Of a stretch of 64,000 nucleotides of DNA, positions 17,125 to 27,329 are shown piece by piece. The DNA lies in assembly GCF_036226885.1 (NCBI RefSeq), contig NZ_CP109027.1:4464001-4528000 (forward strand), read 5' to 3'. The notes below the pieces were generated by a model, which was not told the DNA's origin, made no database searches, and saw only the letters and a list, made by a program, of their open reading frames with translations. Both the position numbers and the translations under genes were made by a program. Numbering within the stretch: the first letter of the stretch is position 1; the number at the start of each line of letters is the position of its first letter. This DNA is from Streptomyces sp. NBC_00663. GTDB taxonomy: Bacteria; Actinomycetota; Actinomycetes; Streptomycetales; Streptomycetaceae.

Positions 17125-18361
17125 GCTCCACCTCCCCGGACCTCGTCCTTTCGGCCGGCCGATGCCTCAGGACGACCCGTGAGGCCACGTCCCGGCGACC
17201 GCCCTGCTCGTAGCAGCGGAACGCCGTCCAGCAGACGGCGAGGGCCAGGGCGAACACCGGTAGCCAGGCCAGGCGGGCCGCCACCCAGCCGAGGCCGTCG
17301 GGGACGGTGTGCAGGCCCGGGAGGTGGCCGGCGAGGAGGCCCATGGCCGTGGTCGCCATCAGTGCCGTCTGATGCCAGAGGAAGACTGTCATCGCGGAGA
17401 GGTTCACCAGGGCGACCGCCGCCCAGACCAGAGGGCGGCGCATCGCCCCGCGCAGCCGGTCGCGCAGCAGCAGCGCCAGACCGCACTGGGCCAGGCCGAA
17501 GGTGACCGCGGCCAGCGTCGGCGGGTTCAGGTTGGACACCGCGGCGCCGGGGACGCCGACCATCGACGCCGGATAGCCGGCCCACGCGACGAGTGCCGCC
17601 GTCGCCACCGCACCGCCCGTCAGCAGGATCCAGCCCGCCCGCCGACGCTCCAGCTCACCGCGCGTCCAAGCCGAGCCCAGCGTGTACGGCACGAGCCAGC
17701 CCGCGGCCACGTTGACCCAGCCGAGCCAGTCCGGGCCGCCGAGGCCGAAGCGGATCAGGTCGACATGGAGGACGACGGCGAGCGGCCACAGCGGGCTCAG
17801 GCGGGTCAGCAGCGGGGTGGCCGCCGTCAGCGCGGCGAACACCATGAGGAACCACATGGGCGACAACGCCAGCTTGACCAGCGTGCGGACCGTGCCGAAC
17901 TCCGCGCCCGTCAGGAGCAGTCCGGCCGCCGCCACCGTCCACAGGGTGAGGACGGCCGCGACCGGTTTGAACAGCCGGGACAGGCGCGCGGCCAGCCATG
18001 CGCCGTACGTCGTCCCGCGGGCCCGCGCGGAGGTGTAGCTCCGCGTCGCCACATGACCGCCCACCAGGAAGAACACGGCGAGGGTCTGGAACGCCCAGGA
18101 GATCGGGGCCAGCCACGGCATGTGCTGCAACGGGCTCGCGGTGTGCAGAGCACCGCCGTCCGCCACGAGGGCGGTCACCAGCCAGTGGCCGAGGACCACG
18201 CCGAGGGTGGCGAAGGCCCGCAGGGCGTCCACGGCCCTGTCCCGGTCGGCGGGCGTCGCCGCGTCCAGGCGGGCGGCGCCCTCACGTATGCGCTCTCGGG
18301 CTGAACGCGGGGCCGAATGCGAGGTCGGATGCGGGGTCGGATGCGGGGTCGGTTCACGCAT
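17117..18361 (-). CDS. Membrane acyltransferase, acyltransferase-3 family
   Basis: A 414-residue polytopic protein with about ten membrane segments from residue 45 on. The motif RDRAVDALRAFATLGVVLGHWL matches the start of acyltransferase-3 (OafA-like) proteins; the His of GHWL is the usual conserved one. FFLVGGHVATRSY is the second family motif. These enzymes O-acylate sugars, lipids or antibiotics at the membrane. The N-terminus is a His-Pro-Thr-rich tail (PHPTPHPTSH) encoded by near-identical 12-base repeats (about 18315-18350). It overlaps its neighbours by eight bases on each side, forming an operon with the hydrolase upstream. Confidence 0.87.
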   Translation of the reverse strand: MREPTPHPTPHPTSHSAPRSARERIREGAARLDAATPADRDRAVDALRAFATLGVVLGHWLVTALVADGGALHTASPLQHMPWLAPISWAFQTLAVFFLVGGHVATRSYTSARARGTTYGAWLAARLSRLFKPVAAVLTLWTVAAAGLLLTGAEFGTVRTLVKLALSPMWFLMVFAALTAATPLLTRLSPLWPLAVVLHVDLIRFGLGGPDWLGWVNVAAGWLVPYTLGSAWTRGELERRRAGWILLTGGAVATAALVAWAGYPASMVGVPGAAVSNLNPPTLAAVTFGLAQCGLALLLRDRLRGAMRRPLVWAAVALVNLSAMTVFLWHQTALMATTAMGLLAGHLPGLHTVPDGLGWVAARLAWLPVFALALAVCWTAFRCYEQGGRRDVASRVVLRHRPAERTRSGEVERV

Positions 18362-19433
18362 GGGTGACCTCCGAGGTCCTGCCCAGGACGATCCGGGCCA
18401 GGTTCGTCAGGGAGACCGAGCCGGGGTCGAAGTAGCCGCTGTGGCCGCCGTCGCCCGCCGCGAAGCGGCTCGCGCCGAAGGACGGGGACATGGGGTCGGT
18501 GCCGAAGCCGACGGTCGTACCGAACAGGTCCGTCTTGATGTGCGGTACCTCCGCCACCCAGTCGTCGGTGCCGCGGCCGGCCCAGACGCGGGCGCGGGTG
18601 TGCAGGGCCGTGGCGGTGTCCTCGCCGGTGCCGGGGCTGCCGAGCAGCACGAGGTCGGTCGCGTCCAGGTGGGATGCGGCGCGGGCGCAGACGACCGAGC
18701 CGTAGGAGTGGCAGAGGAGGGAGACGGTCGGGGTCGGGCCGACGATGCCTCGGAGTTGGCGTATGAACTGCCGTAGGTGCGGGGCAGCTTGGTCCGCCCT
18801 GCCGGTGGTGGTGACCGTCGTACTGATGGTGTCCGGCGTCTTGTAGCCGAGCCAGGCGATGACCGCTGTGCGGGGCTCTGTGTGGTTCAGCTCGCGTCGG
18901 AGGGCGGTCGCGTCGGCGCGGAAGCGGGCGTAGGTGTCGAGGGAGGTGTCGGAGCCGGGGACCAGGACGGCGATGTGGTCGGCGTGCGCCAAGTCGCCGA
19001 AGACCTCGGTGGCTTGGCCTTCGCCTCGGCCGTCGAAGTGGAGGAGGTCGCGGGTGGGGGTGGCCAGGGCCCGGTCGGCCGTGGCTCGGTGTGTGTCGCC
19101 GTGGGCGGCTGCCATGCGGGAGGCTTCGGCGGCGTTTTCTCTGTTCGCCGCGTAGGCCTTGTCCAGGGTGGCCGCAGTCAGGTGGGGCAGCGTGGCTGGG
19201 GCCGGAGCCGGTATCTCCGGGCGGGCTGCGGCGGAGAGGGGGAGTACTACCGCGGTGGTGATGAGGGTGGCGAGGGTGGCTCGGCGCCATGTGTGGGTGC
19301 GGCGGGGTGGGGGTTCGGGCTGGGGCGTTTCGCTTGCCCGCGCTGGCGGGGTGCCGCCTGCGCCCACCCGTGCCGCCCCAGCGGCACGACTGCCCGCAGG
19401 CTGCGCTGACATACGGTGGATCGAAAACCCCAT
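18354..19433 (-). CDS. Secreted or membrane-anchored alpha/beta hydrolase, DUF1023 family
   Basis: A 359-residue protein. A Pro-rich N-terminus is followed by a hydrophobic segment (about 52-70, ATLATLITTAVVLPLSAAA), so the enzyme domain is outside the cell. The domain has VLVPGSDTS, the nucleophile elbow CHSYGS (Ser243) and a late His in GDGGHSGYFDPGS, typical of actinobacterial DUF1023 hydrolases. GGGAG purines precede ATG 19433; ATG 19412 is an alternative. It overlaps the acyltransferase start by eight bases, so one may add and the other remove acyl groups, but this is only inference. Confidence 0.87.
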   Translation of the reverse strand: MGFSIHRMSAQPAGSRAAGAARVGAGGTPPARASETPQPEPPPRRTHTWRRATLATLITTAVVLPLSAAARPEIPAPAPATLPHLTAATLDKAYAANRENAAEASRMAAAHGDTHRATADRALATPTRDLLHFDGRGEGQATEVFGDLAHADHIAVLVPGSDTSLDTYARFRADATALRRELNHTEPRTAVIAWLGYKTPDTISTTVTTTGRADQAAPHLRQFIRQLRGIVGPTPTVSLLCHSYGSVVCARAASHLDATDLVLLGSPGTGEDTATALHTRARVWAGRGTDDWVAEVPHIKTDLFGTTVGFGTDPMSPSFGASRFAAGDGGHSGYFDPGSVSLTNLARIVLGRTSEVTHA

Positions 19434-19654
19434 GTCCGTCTCCCCCTCCCAGTCCGCCCGTCCATCGGGCCTGTCTGAGTGGGAAATTACGGATCCGGAC
19501 GCCTCGTCCGCGTCCCGCCGGGGAGCTCACATCCGCCGTAGCTCTCAGGTATTACGGGTATGAAAGGGGCCCGCCCTCAAAGCCCCTCACCACACCCTCA
19601 ACCGCCCCGCACCACGCCCCCCAACCGCTGCCGTCACCACACCCCAACCGCCCC

Positions 19655-20542
19655 TCACCAAGCCAACTGCGCAAGCTCCTCCACCACCACCGCACACGCG
19701 TCCGCCGCCGGATCGATCAGCGGGAAATGGCCCACGTCCTCCAGCAACGTCACCCCCACCACCTCCCCCGCCTTCGCCGCCGCGTCCGCGTACGCGTCGG
19801 CGACCGCCTGCGGCACCACGTCGTCCGTACGCCCCTGCACCAGCGTCGTCGCGATCCCCGTCGGCAGCAGCAACGCAGGGTCGGCGTACGACTGCCGGGA
19901 CGCGAAGTGCTCCTCGCCGCCCAGGAGTTGCAGTGCCGCGCCCCCGCACACCCCCAGCTTCTCCGCCACCGCGAAGTCGGCGATGGGGGCCAGCGCCACC
20001 ACACCCCGCAGTGGTGGGGGCCGGTCCACGCGCCAGCCGGAATCAGCCGGCAGCATGTGCCGGGCCGCGGCCCACAGCGCCAGGTGCCCGCCCGCCGAGT
20101 GCCCGGTGACCACCGTGCGGCGCGGGTCGGCCTGCGGAAGAGCCGCTCGTACCAGCGCCGGCAACGCGTCCATCGCCGCCGCCACGTCGTCGAAGGTGTC
20201 CGGCCAACGCCCGGCGACCGGCCCGCCGGACGCGTCCTGCCCCGGCAGCAGCGCCCCCCGCCGGTACTCCACGTTGGCCACGGCGAAGCCCCGCCGCGCC
20301 AGAAAGTCCGCGAACGGCGTGATGTGCCGTCGGTCGTACGGCGCCCGCCACGCACCCCCGTGCAGGACGACCACCAGCGGAGTGAGAGCACCCGCCGGGA
20401 TCTCACCCTTCGGAGCGTAGAAGTCGATCACCTGGTCGGGGTGGTCGCCGTACGCGGAACTGACGTCGGGGTCGACGGGCGGGTGGGAGAACGCCGACTC
20501 CTCCTCGGCGGCGGCCCGGGCTGCTGCGGAGTCGTCGGGCAT
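19655..20542 (-). CDS. Alpha/beta hydrolase, probable kynurenine formamidase
   Basis: A 295-residue esterase-like enzyme. It has the oxyanion-hole motif HGGAW (61-65), nucleophile elbow GHSAGGH with Ser149, acid in QGRTDDVVP and His in DVGHFPLIDP. Arylformamidases of this fold hydrolyse N-formylkynurenine to kynurenine and formate. Its position beside kynureninase and tryptophan dioxygenase supports this role, which is otherwise missing from the pathway here. The ATG at 20542 is preceded by AGGTTGGAGC; the frame continuing to 21616 is spurious. It is divergent from the TetR gene. Confidence 0.8.
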   Translation of the reverse strand: MPDDSAAARAAAEEESAFSHPPVDPDVSSAYGDHPDQVIDFYAPKGEIPAGALTPLVVVLHGGAWRAPYDRRHITPFADFLARRGFAVANVEYRRGALLPGQDASGGPVAGRWPDTFDDVAAAMDALPALVRAALPQADPRRTVVTGHSAGGHLALWAAARHMLPADSGWRVDRPPPLRGVVALAPIADFAVAEKLGVCGGAALQLLGGEEHFASRQSYADPALLLPTGIATTLVQGRTDDVVPQAVADAYADAAAKAGEVVGVTLLEDVGHFPLIDPAADACAVVVEELAQLAW

Positions 20543-20556
20543 GCTCCAACCTCTCA

Positions 20557-20568
20557 GCGTTGAAACGC
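20557..20568. promoter_or_regulatory. Short palindrome upstream of the formamidase gene
   Basis: GCGTT-GA-AACGC forms a perfect 5+5 inverted repeat 15 bases before the formamidase ATG. It lies in the 222-base spacer shared with the TetR gene, where the sequence is more A+T-rich than its surroundings. It is a candidate operator only. Confidence 0.35.
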
Positions 20569-20764
20569 AATTGGATGAGAATTCGCGAGAAACTTCGACT
20601 GCTGGCGGGGACGGTATCAGGCCCGTGACGTGCGCGGACACAGGGATGTCACGCTCGGTGAGGGTTAAACGGTTCTGCTGTTTCGTTACGCTGGGCCCGT
20701 CGGAGCCCGCGTCGAAGCCCGTCTCGTACGACAGTCCCCCACAACCGTCCCCATGGAGGCCGAT

Positions 20765-21370
20765 ATGTCCGCCGAACCCGGCACCGTACGTCCCGGAGGG
20801 CGTACCGCCCGTGTCCGCGCGGCCGTGCTCCAGGCGGCCGGTGACGTCCTCGCCGAGCACGGTTTCGCGCATCTCGACCTGGCCGACGTGGCCCGCCGCG
20901 CCGAGGTCGGCAAGACCACCGTCTACCGGCGCTGGGGCTCGGTGACCGGTCTGGTCGCCGACCTCCTCGCCGACATGGCCGAGCAGTCGCTGCCGCGCGA
21001 GGAGACCGGCACCGTGCTGGGCGACCTCCGCGCCAACGCCCGCCTCGTGCAGCGCACCCTCGCCGATCCCCGCCAAGGCGCCCTGTTCCGCGCGGTGATC
21101 GCCGCGGCCACCTGCGACGAACGCACGGCGGACGCCCTGCGACGGTTCTACGACATCCGGGTCGCCGAGTGGGCCCCCTGCGTCCAACAGGGCGTCGAAC
21201 GCGGGGAGTTGCCACGGGGGACGGACGCCGAGGAGGTCGTACGAGCCGTGTCGGCACCGCTCTACTACGCCCTGCTCACCACCGGAACGCCCCCGACCCC
21301 CGCCGCCGCGGACCGTGCGGCACAGGCCGCCCACGCGGCCGCGACAGCCGGGGCCTACACACAGGGCTAA
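20765..21370 (+). CDS. TetR-family regulator, likely of tryptophan catabolism genes
   Basis: A 201-residue protein from MSAEPGTVRPGGRTARVRAAV. An ATG at 20753 is in frame, but the GGAGG at 20755-20759 is ideally spaced for ATG 20765 and lies inside the longer version. The N-terminal HTH (VRAAVLQAAGDVLAEHGFAHLDLADVARRAEVGKTTVYRRWGS) is TetR; the C-terminal domain resembles TetR_C_11/16-like folds. It is divergent from the formamidase and convergent with kynureninase (stops overlap), so a role in controlling kynurenine flux is plausible. Confidence 0.88.
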   Translation: MSAEPGTVRPGGRTARVRAAVLQAAGDVLAEHGFAHLDLADVARRAEVGKTTVYRRWGSVTGLVADLLADMAEQSLPREETGTVLGDLRANARLVQRTLADPRQGALFRAVIAAATCDERTADALRRFYDIRVAEWAPCVQQGVERGELPRGTDAEEVVRAVSAPLYYALLTTGTPPTPAAADRAAQAAHAAATAGAYTQG

Positions 21371-22563
21371 CCCCCCAGCACCGCCCCCAACACCCGAGCA
21401 GCCCGCTCCACATCCGCGAACCCGACGTACAACGGCGTGAATCCGAACCGCAGCACGTCCGGGTGCCGGAAGTCGCCGACCACGCCCCGCGCGATCAGCT
21501 CCTTCATGACCTCCCCGGCGTCGTCGCACCGCAACGCGACCTGGCTGCCGCGCTCCGCGTGGGCCACCGGCGTCACCGACTCCACGCGTCCCGCGGGCAC
21601 GTACGCGGCCACGCACTCCAGGAAGAAGTCGGTCAGGGCAAGGGACTTGGCCCGTACCGCCTCGATGGAGACACCGTCCCAGACCTCAAGTGCCGCCTCC
21701 AGGGCCAGCATCGACAGGATGTCCGGCGTACCGACGCGACCGCGCACGGCACCCGCCGCCGGTGCGTACGCGGGCCGCATGCCGAAGGGCTCCGCGTGCG
21801 AGTTCCAGCCGGGCAGCGGGGAGTCGAAACGGTCCTGAAGGCCGGACCGCACATACAGGTACGCCGGTGAACCCGGGCCGCCGTTCAGGTACTTGTAGGT
21901 GCAGCCGACCGCCAGGTCGACCCCGTGCTCGTCCAGCCCGACCGGCAGCGCGCCCGCGCTGTGGCACAGGTCCCAGACCGCCACCGCGCCCGCCGCGTGC
22001 ACGGCGGCGGTCAGCGACGGCAGATCGTGCAGCCGGCCCGTGCGGTAGTCGACGTGGTTCAGCAGCACGGCCGCCGTGCGGTCGCCCAGTACTCCGGGCA
22101 CCTCCGCCGGTGTCACCGGGATCAGCGTGCACCCGGTCATCCGCGCCGCCGACTCGGCGATGTACCCGTCCGTGGGGAAGGTCGTCGCGTCGACGACGAT
22201 CTCGTCCCGGCCCGCGGAAGGCCCGCCGGTCATTCGTACCGCGCCCACAACTGCCTTGAAGACATTGACACTTGTCGAGTCGCCGACCACGATCTGCCCG
22301 GCCGCCGCGCCCACCAGCGGAGCGATCCGGTCGCCGATCCGCTCGGGCGCCGTCCACCAGCCGCTCTCGTCCCAGGACCGGATCCGCAGCTCGCCCCACT
22401 GGCGTCGTACGACATCCTCCACGCGCCCCGGGACGGCGGCCGGGAGCGCGCCGAGCGAGTTGCCGTCCAGGTAGACGACCTCGTCGAGCACGAACTTCCC
22501 GCGCACACCCGCCAGTTCGTCACCGGCGTCCAGTTTCCCGGCCCTCGTCGCGAACTCAGACAT
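21367..22563 (-). CDS. kynU: Kynureninase
   Basis: A 398-residue PLP enzyme that cleaves kynurenine to anthranilate and alanine. Seen are VYLDGNSLGALP, the PLP-phosphate region GDSTSVNVFK, FPTDGYI, NHVDYRTGRLHD, WDLCHSAGA with the Asp that contacts the pyridine nitrogen, and TYKYLNGGPGSPAYLYV with Schiff-base Lys224. The ATG at 22563 overlaps the dioxygenase stop by eight bases, which rejects the longer open frame. Anthranilate can feed tryptophan recycling or secondary metabolites. Confidence 0.95.
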   Translation of the reverse strand: MSEFATRAGKLDAGDELAGVRGKFVLDEVVYLDGNSLGALPAAVPGRVEDVVRRQWGELRIRSWDESGWWTAPERIGDRIAPLVGAAAGQIVVGDSTSVNVFKAVVGAVRMTGGPSAGRDEIVVDATTFPTDGYIAESAARMTGCTLIPVTPAEVPGVLGDRTAAVLLNHVDYRTGRLHDLPSLTAAVHAAGAVAVWDLCHSAGALPVGLDEHGVDLAVGCTYKYLNGGPGSPAYLYVRSGLQDRFDSPLPGWNSHAEPFGMRPAYAPAAGAVRGRVGTPDILSMLALEAALEVWDGVSIEAVRAKSLALTDFFLECVAAYVPAGRVESVTPVAHAERGSQVALRCDDAGEVMKELIARGVVGDFRHPDVLRFGFTPLYVGFADVERAARVLGAVLGG

Positions 22564-23395
22564 GCGACCGCGCCGTCCACAGCTCGGGGAACACGTTCTT
22601 CTGCGCCCGCTTCTCCAGCCACGCCACCCCGGCGGAGCCGCCCGTGCCCGCCTTGGCGCCCATCGCACGCCGGGTGGCCACCAGATGGTCGTTGCGCCAG
22701 CGCCACACCAGCTCGGCGACGTCCGTCAACGCCTCGCCCAACCGGGCGAGTTCAGCGCTGCCGTCCCCGGAGTAGAGGGCGGTCCAGACGGCCTCCACCT
22801 CCGCCGACGGCTCGTACCGCAGCGACACGTCACGCTCCAGCACGGCGGCCGGGATCGCGTGCCCGCGGCGCGCCAGCAGCCGCAGCACCTCGTCGTACAG
22901 GCTCGGCTCGTGCAGCGCCTTCTCCAGCTCGGCGTGCACGCGCGGGGCGCCCCGGTGCGGCACGAGCATGGACGCCGACTTCTCGCCGAGCAGGAACTCC
23001 ATCCGCCGGTACATCGCCGACTGGAAGCCGGATCCCTCGCCCAGAGCGGCCCGGTACGAGTTGAACTGGGCCGGGGTGAGCTGGCCGAGCGGCCGCCAGG
23101 AGGCGTTCAGCGCCTCCAGTTCCCGTACGGAACGCTTCAGCGCGTCGACCGCGACGGGCACGTCGTCGGAGCGCAGCGCCCGGGCCGCGGTCTCCCACTC
23201 ATGGACGATGACCGTGAACCACAGCTCCATCACCTGGGTCGTGACCAGGAAGACCATCTCTCCGGGATCGTCGGAGAGGGTGTGCTGGAGGTGGGTGAGC
23301 ACGTCCGCCTTGACGTAGTCCTCGTACGGCGTCGTGCCTTCGAAGTCGAGATGCGGGGTCTCGGGCTCCTGCGTTTCGTGAGCCTCGTGGGACAT
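22556..23395 (-). CDS. kynA: Tryptophan 2,3-dioxygenase
   Basis: A 279-residue heme enzyme that opens the indole ring of L-tryptophan to N-formylkynurenine. The GFQSAMYRRMEFLLG block, heme-ligand His237 in RWRNDHLVATRRAMG and the active-site loop GTGGSAG (250-256) are conserved. In the substrate motif, VTTQVMELWF has Thr53 where human and Xanthomonas enzymes have His (THQ…ELWF / QHQ…ELW). It is the first gene of the kynA-kynU pair, with an eight-base overlap. Confidence 0.94.
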   Translation of the reverse strand: MSHEAHETQEPETPHLDFEGTTPYEDYVKADVLTHLQHTLSDDPGEMVFLVTTQVMELWFTVIVHEWETAARALRSDDVPVAVDALKRSVRELEALNASWRPLGQLTPAQFNSYRAALGEGSGFQSAMYRRMEFLLGEKSASMLVPHRGAPRVHAELEKALHEPSLYDEVLRLLARRGHAIPAAVLERDVSLRYEPSAEVEAVWTALYSGDGSAELARLGEALTDVAELVWRWRNDHLVATRRAMGAKAGTGGSAGVAWLEKRAQKNVFPELWTARSHV

Positions 23396-23544
23396 CGCTG
23401 TCTCCTGTTGTGTACTCCGGGTAGCGGTCCGCCCCTGCCGTTACCGACACGGGGGCCCCGGTCCCCACCCGAATCCTCAGCCGTCACCCCCGAGGTGCGC
23501 AAGGCCCGACTGGATCACAGCCGGGCCCGCACCGGACAGAAGGC

Positions 23545-23958
23545 CTAGCCCAGCGTCTGTGCCGCCGTCGGCGAGGAGTCCTTCAGGAACTGCGAGCAGC
23601 GCTCGTACTCCTCCTGCTCACCGATCGACCCGGCGGCGCGGGCGAGGGCGTGCAGGGCGCGCAGGAAGCCGCGGTTGGGCTCGTGCTCCCAGGGGACCGG
23701 GCCGTGGCCCTTCCAGCCGCTGCGGCGCAGCGCGTCCAGGCCGCGGTGGTAGCCCGTACGGGCGTAGGCGTACGACTCCACGACGCTGCCCCGCTCGAAG
23801 GCCTCGTCGGCCAGCTGGGCCCAGGCCAGCGAGGAGGTGGGGTACTTCGCGGCGACGTCCGCGGGGGCCGTGCCGTTGGCCAGGAGCTCGCGGGGCTCCG
23901 GGTCGTCGGGGAGGTGGGTCGGGGGCGGGCCCCCGAGGAGGTTCTCGTGAATCGACAT
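23545..23958 (-). CDS. DUF3151 family protein
   Basis: A 137-residue soluble protein from MSIHENLLGGPPPTHLPDDP. ATG 23958 follows GAGAGAGACTGTCCTC; a longer frame reaches 24060. Its core (PTSSLAWAQLADEAFERGSVVESYAYARTGYHRGLDALRRSGW) reads as paired tetratricopeptide-like helices. I recognise it as the actinobacterial DUF3151 family, often found near fructose-bisphosphate aldolase as here. Function unknown. Confidence 0.87.
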   Translation of the reverse strand: MSIHENLLGGPPPTHLPDDPEPRELLANGTAPADVAAKYPTSSLAWAQLADEAFERGSVVESYAYARTGYHRGLDALRRSGWKGHGPVPWEHEPNRGFLRALHALARAAGSIGEQEEYERCSQFLKDSSPTAAQTLG

Positions 23959-24066
23959 GAGGACAGTCTCTCTCGCCGGTTGTCTGCGGGCGCATTGTGG
24001 CTGGTCGCGCTCACGCGGCGGAGCCGCATATCGACGCAGCCCCGCGCCCCTGAAAGCCAAAAGCCC

Positions 24067-25515
24067 TCAGCCCAGCCGCCCCTTGGACCGCTCGCCTTCC
24101 AAGGGAGGCGCGGTGATCGAACCGTGTGTGATGCACTCCGGCCTTCTGCAATCCGGCGGCAGTGCCCGCACCGTCGTGAAGGCGACCGCCGCTCCCACGA
24201 TCAGCACCCCCGCGCAGACCACCATCGCCCGCCCGAACGCGTCGTCGAAGGCGGCCGGTGTGCGGTACGCCTCCTCGCCCATCCCGGCGATCAGCGGGAG
24301 CGCGGCGACCGCGATGAGGCCGGCCGCGCGGGCCGCCGCGTTGTTGATGCCGCTGGCCAGGCCCGCCCGGGCCACGTCCACGGAGGCGAGGACGGTCGCG
24401 GTGAGCGGGGCGACCAGGGTGACCATGCCGAGGCCGAGTACCAGCAGGGCGGGCAGGACGTCGGCGAAGTAGTTCGCGTCCGGCCCGACCCTCAGCATCA
24501 GCAGCATCCCGAGCGCGCACAGCAGGGGCCCGACCGTGAGCGGGATGCGCGGGCCGATGCGGGCCGCCAGCTCGCCGGACCGGGCGGAGAACAGCAGCAT
24601 CAACGCGGTCGTCGGCAGCAGGGCCGTACCGGCGCCGAGGGCCGAGTAACCGGCGACGACCTGGAGCTGGAGCGCGGCCAGGAAGAAGAAGCCGCCGAAG
24701 GCCGCGTAGACGCAGAGGGTGACCAGGTTGACGGCGGTGAACTGTCTCGACGCGAAGATCCCGAGCGGCATCATCGGGTCGGGACGCCGCTTCTCGACGT
24801 ACACGAAGGCGACTCCGGCGAGCACGCCGAGCACCGCCGTGATCCAGTCCTCCTCGATCAGCGCGTACGTCACCAGCGCCAGCGCGAGCGCGCCCAGCAG
24901 GGCGCCCAGGACGTCGAAGCCGGTGTGCTTGCGGCCGTCGCCGGACTCGGGGACGTGCCGTACGGCGATCGGGGCGCACAGCAGCGCGACCGGGACGTTC
25001 AGCAGGAACACCCAGCGCCAGCCGGGCCCGTCCACCAGCCAGCCGCCCAGGAACGGCCCCACGGCCGCCCCGATGCCGCCGAAGCCGGACCACAGGCCGA
25101 CCGCCCGCCCCCGGTCGTCGGGGTGGAAGGAGGCCTGGATGAGGGCCAGGGACCCGGGCGTGAGGAGCGCGCCGCCCACGCCTTGCAGCGCCCGCGCCCC
25201 GATGAGCACGCCGGCGTTCGGGGCGAGCCCGCACAGCAGGGAGGCCGCGGCGAACCACACCACACCTACGACGAAGATCTTCCGCCGCCCGTACCGGTCC
25301 CCCAGCGAGCCGCCGAGCAGGATCAGCCCGGCCAGCGTCAGCATGTACGCGTTGATCGTCCACTGGAGCGCGGCGAGGTCGGCGTCGAGATCCCGGCCGA
25401 TCCGGGGAAGCGCCACGTTGACGACGGTCGAGTCCAGCATCGCCATGCTGGAGCCGAGCACGGTGGTGAGCAGGATCCACTTGCCCTGCGGTGAGGCCAG
25501 CCGGACATCGGGCAT
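24067..25515 (-). CDS. MFS drug exporter, DHA2 (EmrB/QacA) family
   Basis: A 482-residue transporter with 14 predicted membrane segments. Motif A GGSLGDRYGRRKIF, motif C-like GPFLGGWLVDGPGWRWVFLLNVPVA and LDSTVVNVALPRI (motif D1) define the 14-helix proton/drug antiporters. The last 30 residues (PPDCRRPECITHG…) are hydrophilic. It stands alone between DUF3151 and fba with no adjacent regulator, so its substrate cannot be guessed. Confidence 0.9.
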   Translation of the reverse strand: MPDVRLASPQGKWILLTTVLGSSMAMLDSTVVNVALPRIGRDLDADLAALQWTINAYMLTLAGLILLGGSLGDRYGRRKIFVVGVVWFAAASLLCGLAPNAGVLIGARALQGVGGALLTPGSLALIQASFHPDDRGRAVGLWSGFGGIGAAVGPFLGGWLVDGPGWRWVFLLNVPVALLCAPIAVRHVPESGDGRKHTGFDVLGALLGALALALVTYALIEEDWITAVLGVLAGVAFVYVEKRRPDPMMPLGIFASRQFTAVNLVTLCVYAAFGGFFFLAALQLQVVAGYSALGAGTALLPTTALMLLFSARSGELAARIGPRIPLTVGPLLCALGMLLMLRVGPDANYFADVLPALLVLGLGMVTLVAPLTATVLASVDVARAGLASGINNAAARAAGLIAVAALPLIAGMGEEAYRTPAAFDDAFGRAMVVCAGVLIVGAAVAFTTVRALPPDCRRPECITHGSITAPPLEGERSKGRLG

Positions 25516-25551
25516 GACCCCAGTAAACAGCCCGCCCCGGCCAAACAGTGA

Positions 25552-25573
25552 GCCCGGCGCCGAAGCACCGGGC
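25552..25573. terminator. Weak hairpin downstream of fba
   Basis: GCCCGG (25552-25557) pairs with CCGGGC (25568-25573) around a 10-base loop. It lies just past the fba stop and before the MFS start, the expected place for a terminator, but the stem is short. Confidence 0.35.
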
Positions 25574-25592
25574 CCACCAGGTACTACGGGGG

Positions 25593-26615
<1,023 letters not shown>

Positions 26616-26770
26616 CTGTCCGCTCCTTGGAGTGTGCGGGTTGGCGTACTACGTGCTTACGGCCCTGACCTAGACCTTGGTGTGGGGGTTGCGACGTCGT
26701 CGTCGGGCCCCATCTTTCCAGACGAACCGGGATGCTCCGAGCGGCTGGAAGCCCTGGTTGTCAGGCCTCT

Positions 26771-27319
26771 TCAGTCCAGGCCCAACTCGTCCTTGGAGAA
26801 GGCGAAGCGGTACGGCACCCCGGCACCCTGTTCGATCTTCTCGGCGGCGCCGGTGGCCCGGTCGACGATCGTGGCGACGGCGACGACCTCGGCCCCCGCC
26901 TCCCGCACGGCCTCCACGGCGGTCAGCGGAGACCCGCCGGTGGTGGAGGTGTCCTCCACGACGATGACGCGTCGGCCCGCGATGTCCGGGCCCTCGACGC
27001 GCCGCTGCATACCGTGCGCCTTGGCGGCCTTGCGGACGACGAAGGCGTCGAGCCGCTGCCCCCGCGCGGCGGCGGCGTGCAGCATCGCGGCGGCGACCGG
27101 GTCGGCGCCCATCGTCAGCCCGCCGACCGCGTCGAACTCCAGGTCGGCGGTCAGGTCGAGCAGCACCTGCCCGACCAGCGGGGCCGCCTCCCCGTCCAGG
27201 GTGACGCGTCGCAGGTCGACGTAGTAGTCCGCCTCCAGACCCGACGACAGGGTCACCTTGCCGTGCACCACGGCCTTGTCCTTGATCTGTTGCAGCAGCG
27301 CGCCGCGTACGTCCGTCAT
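26771..27319 (-). CDS. pyrE: Orotate phosphoribosyltransferase
   Basis: A 182-residue enzyme that joins orotate to PRPP to make OMP in pyrimidine synthesis. The PRPP-binding motif VIVVEDTSTTGGS is at about 118-130; VVRKAAKAHG is the flexible catalytic loop with its lysines. Length matches short actinobacterial PyrE. The aldose-epimerase-like gene ends 10 bases upstream, so the two are probably cotranscribed. Confidence 0.96.
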   Translation of the reverse strand: MTDVRGALLQQIKDKAVVHGKVTLSSGLEADYYVDLRRVTLDGEAAPLVGQVLLDLTADLEFDAVGGLTMGADPVAAAMLHAAAARGQRLDAFVVRKAAKAHGMQRRVEGPDIAGRRVIVVEDTSTTGGSPLTAVEAVREAGAEVVAVATIVDRATGAAEKIEQGAGVPYRFAFSKDELGLD

Positions 27320-27329
27320 GCCGCCCAGC

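Noticed and set aside
19655..21616. 653-codon frame extending the formamidase upstream
   Set aside because: The extra 358 codons are antisense to the TetR gene and lack coding bias.
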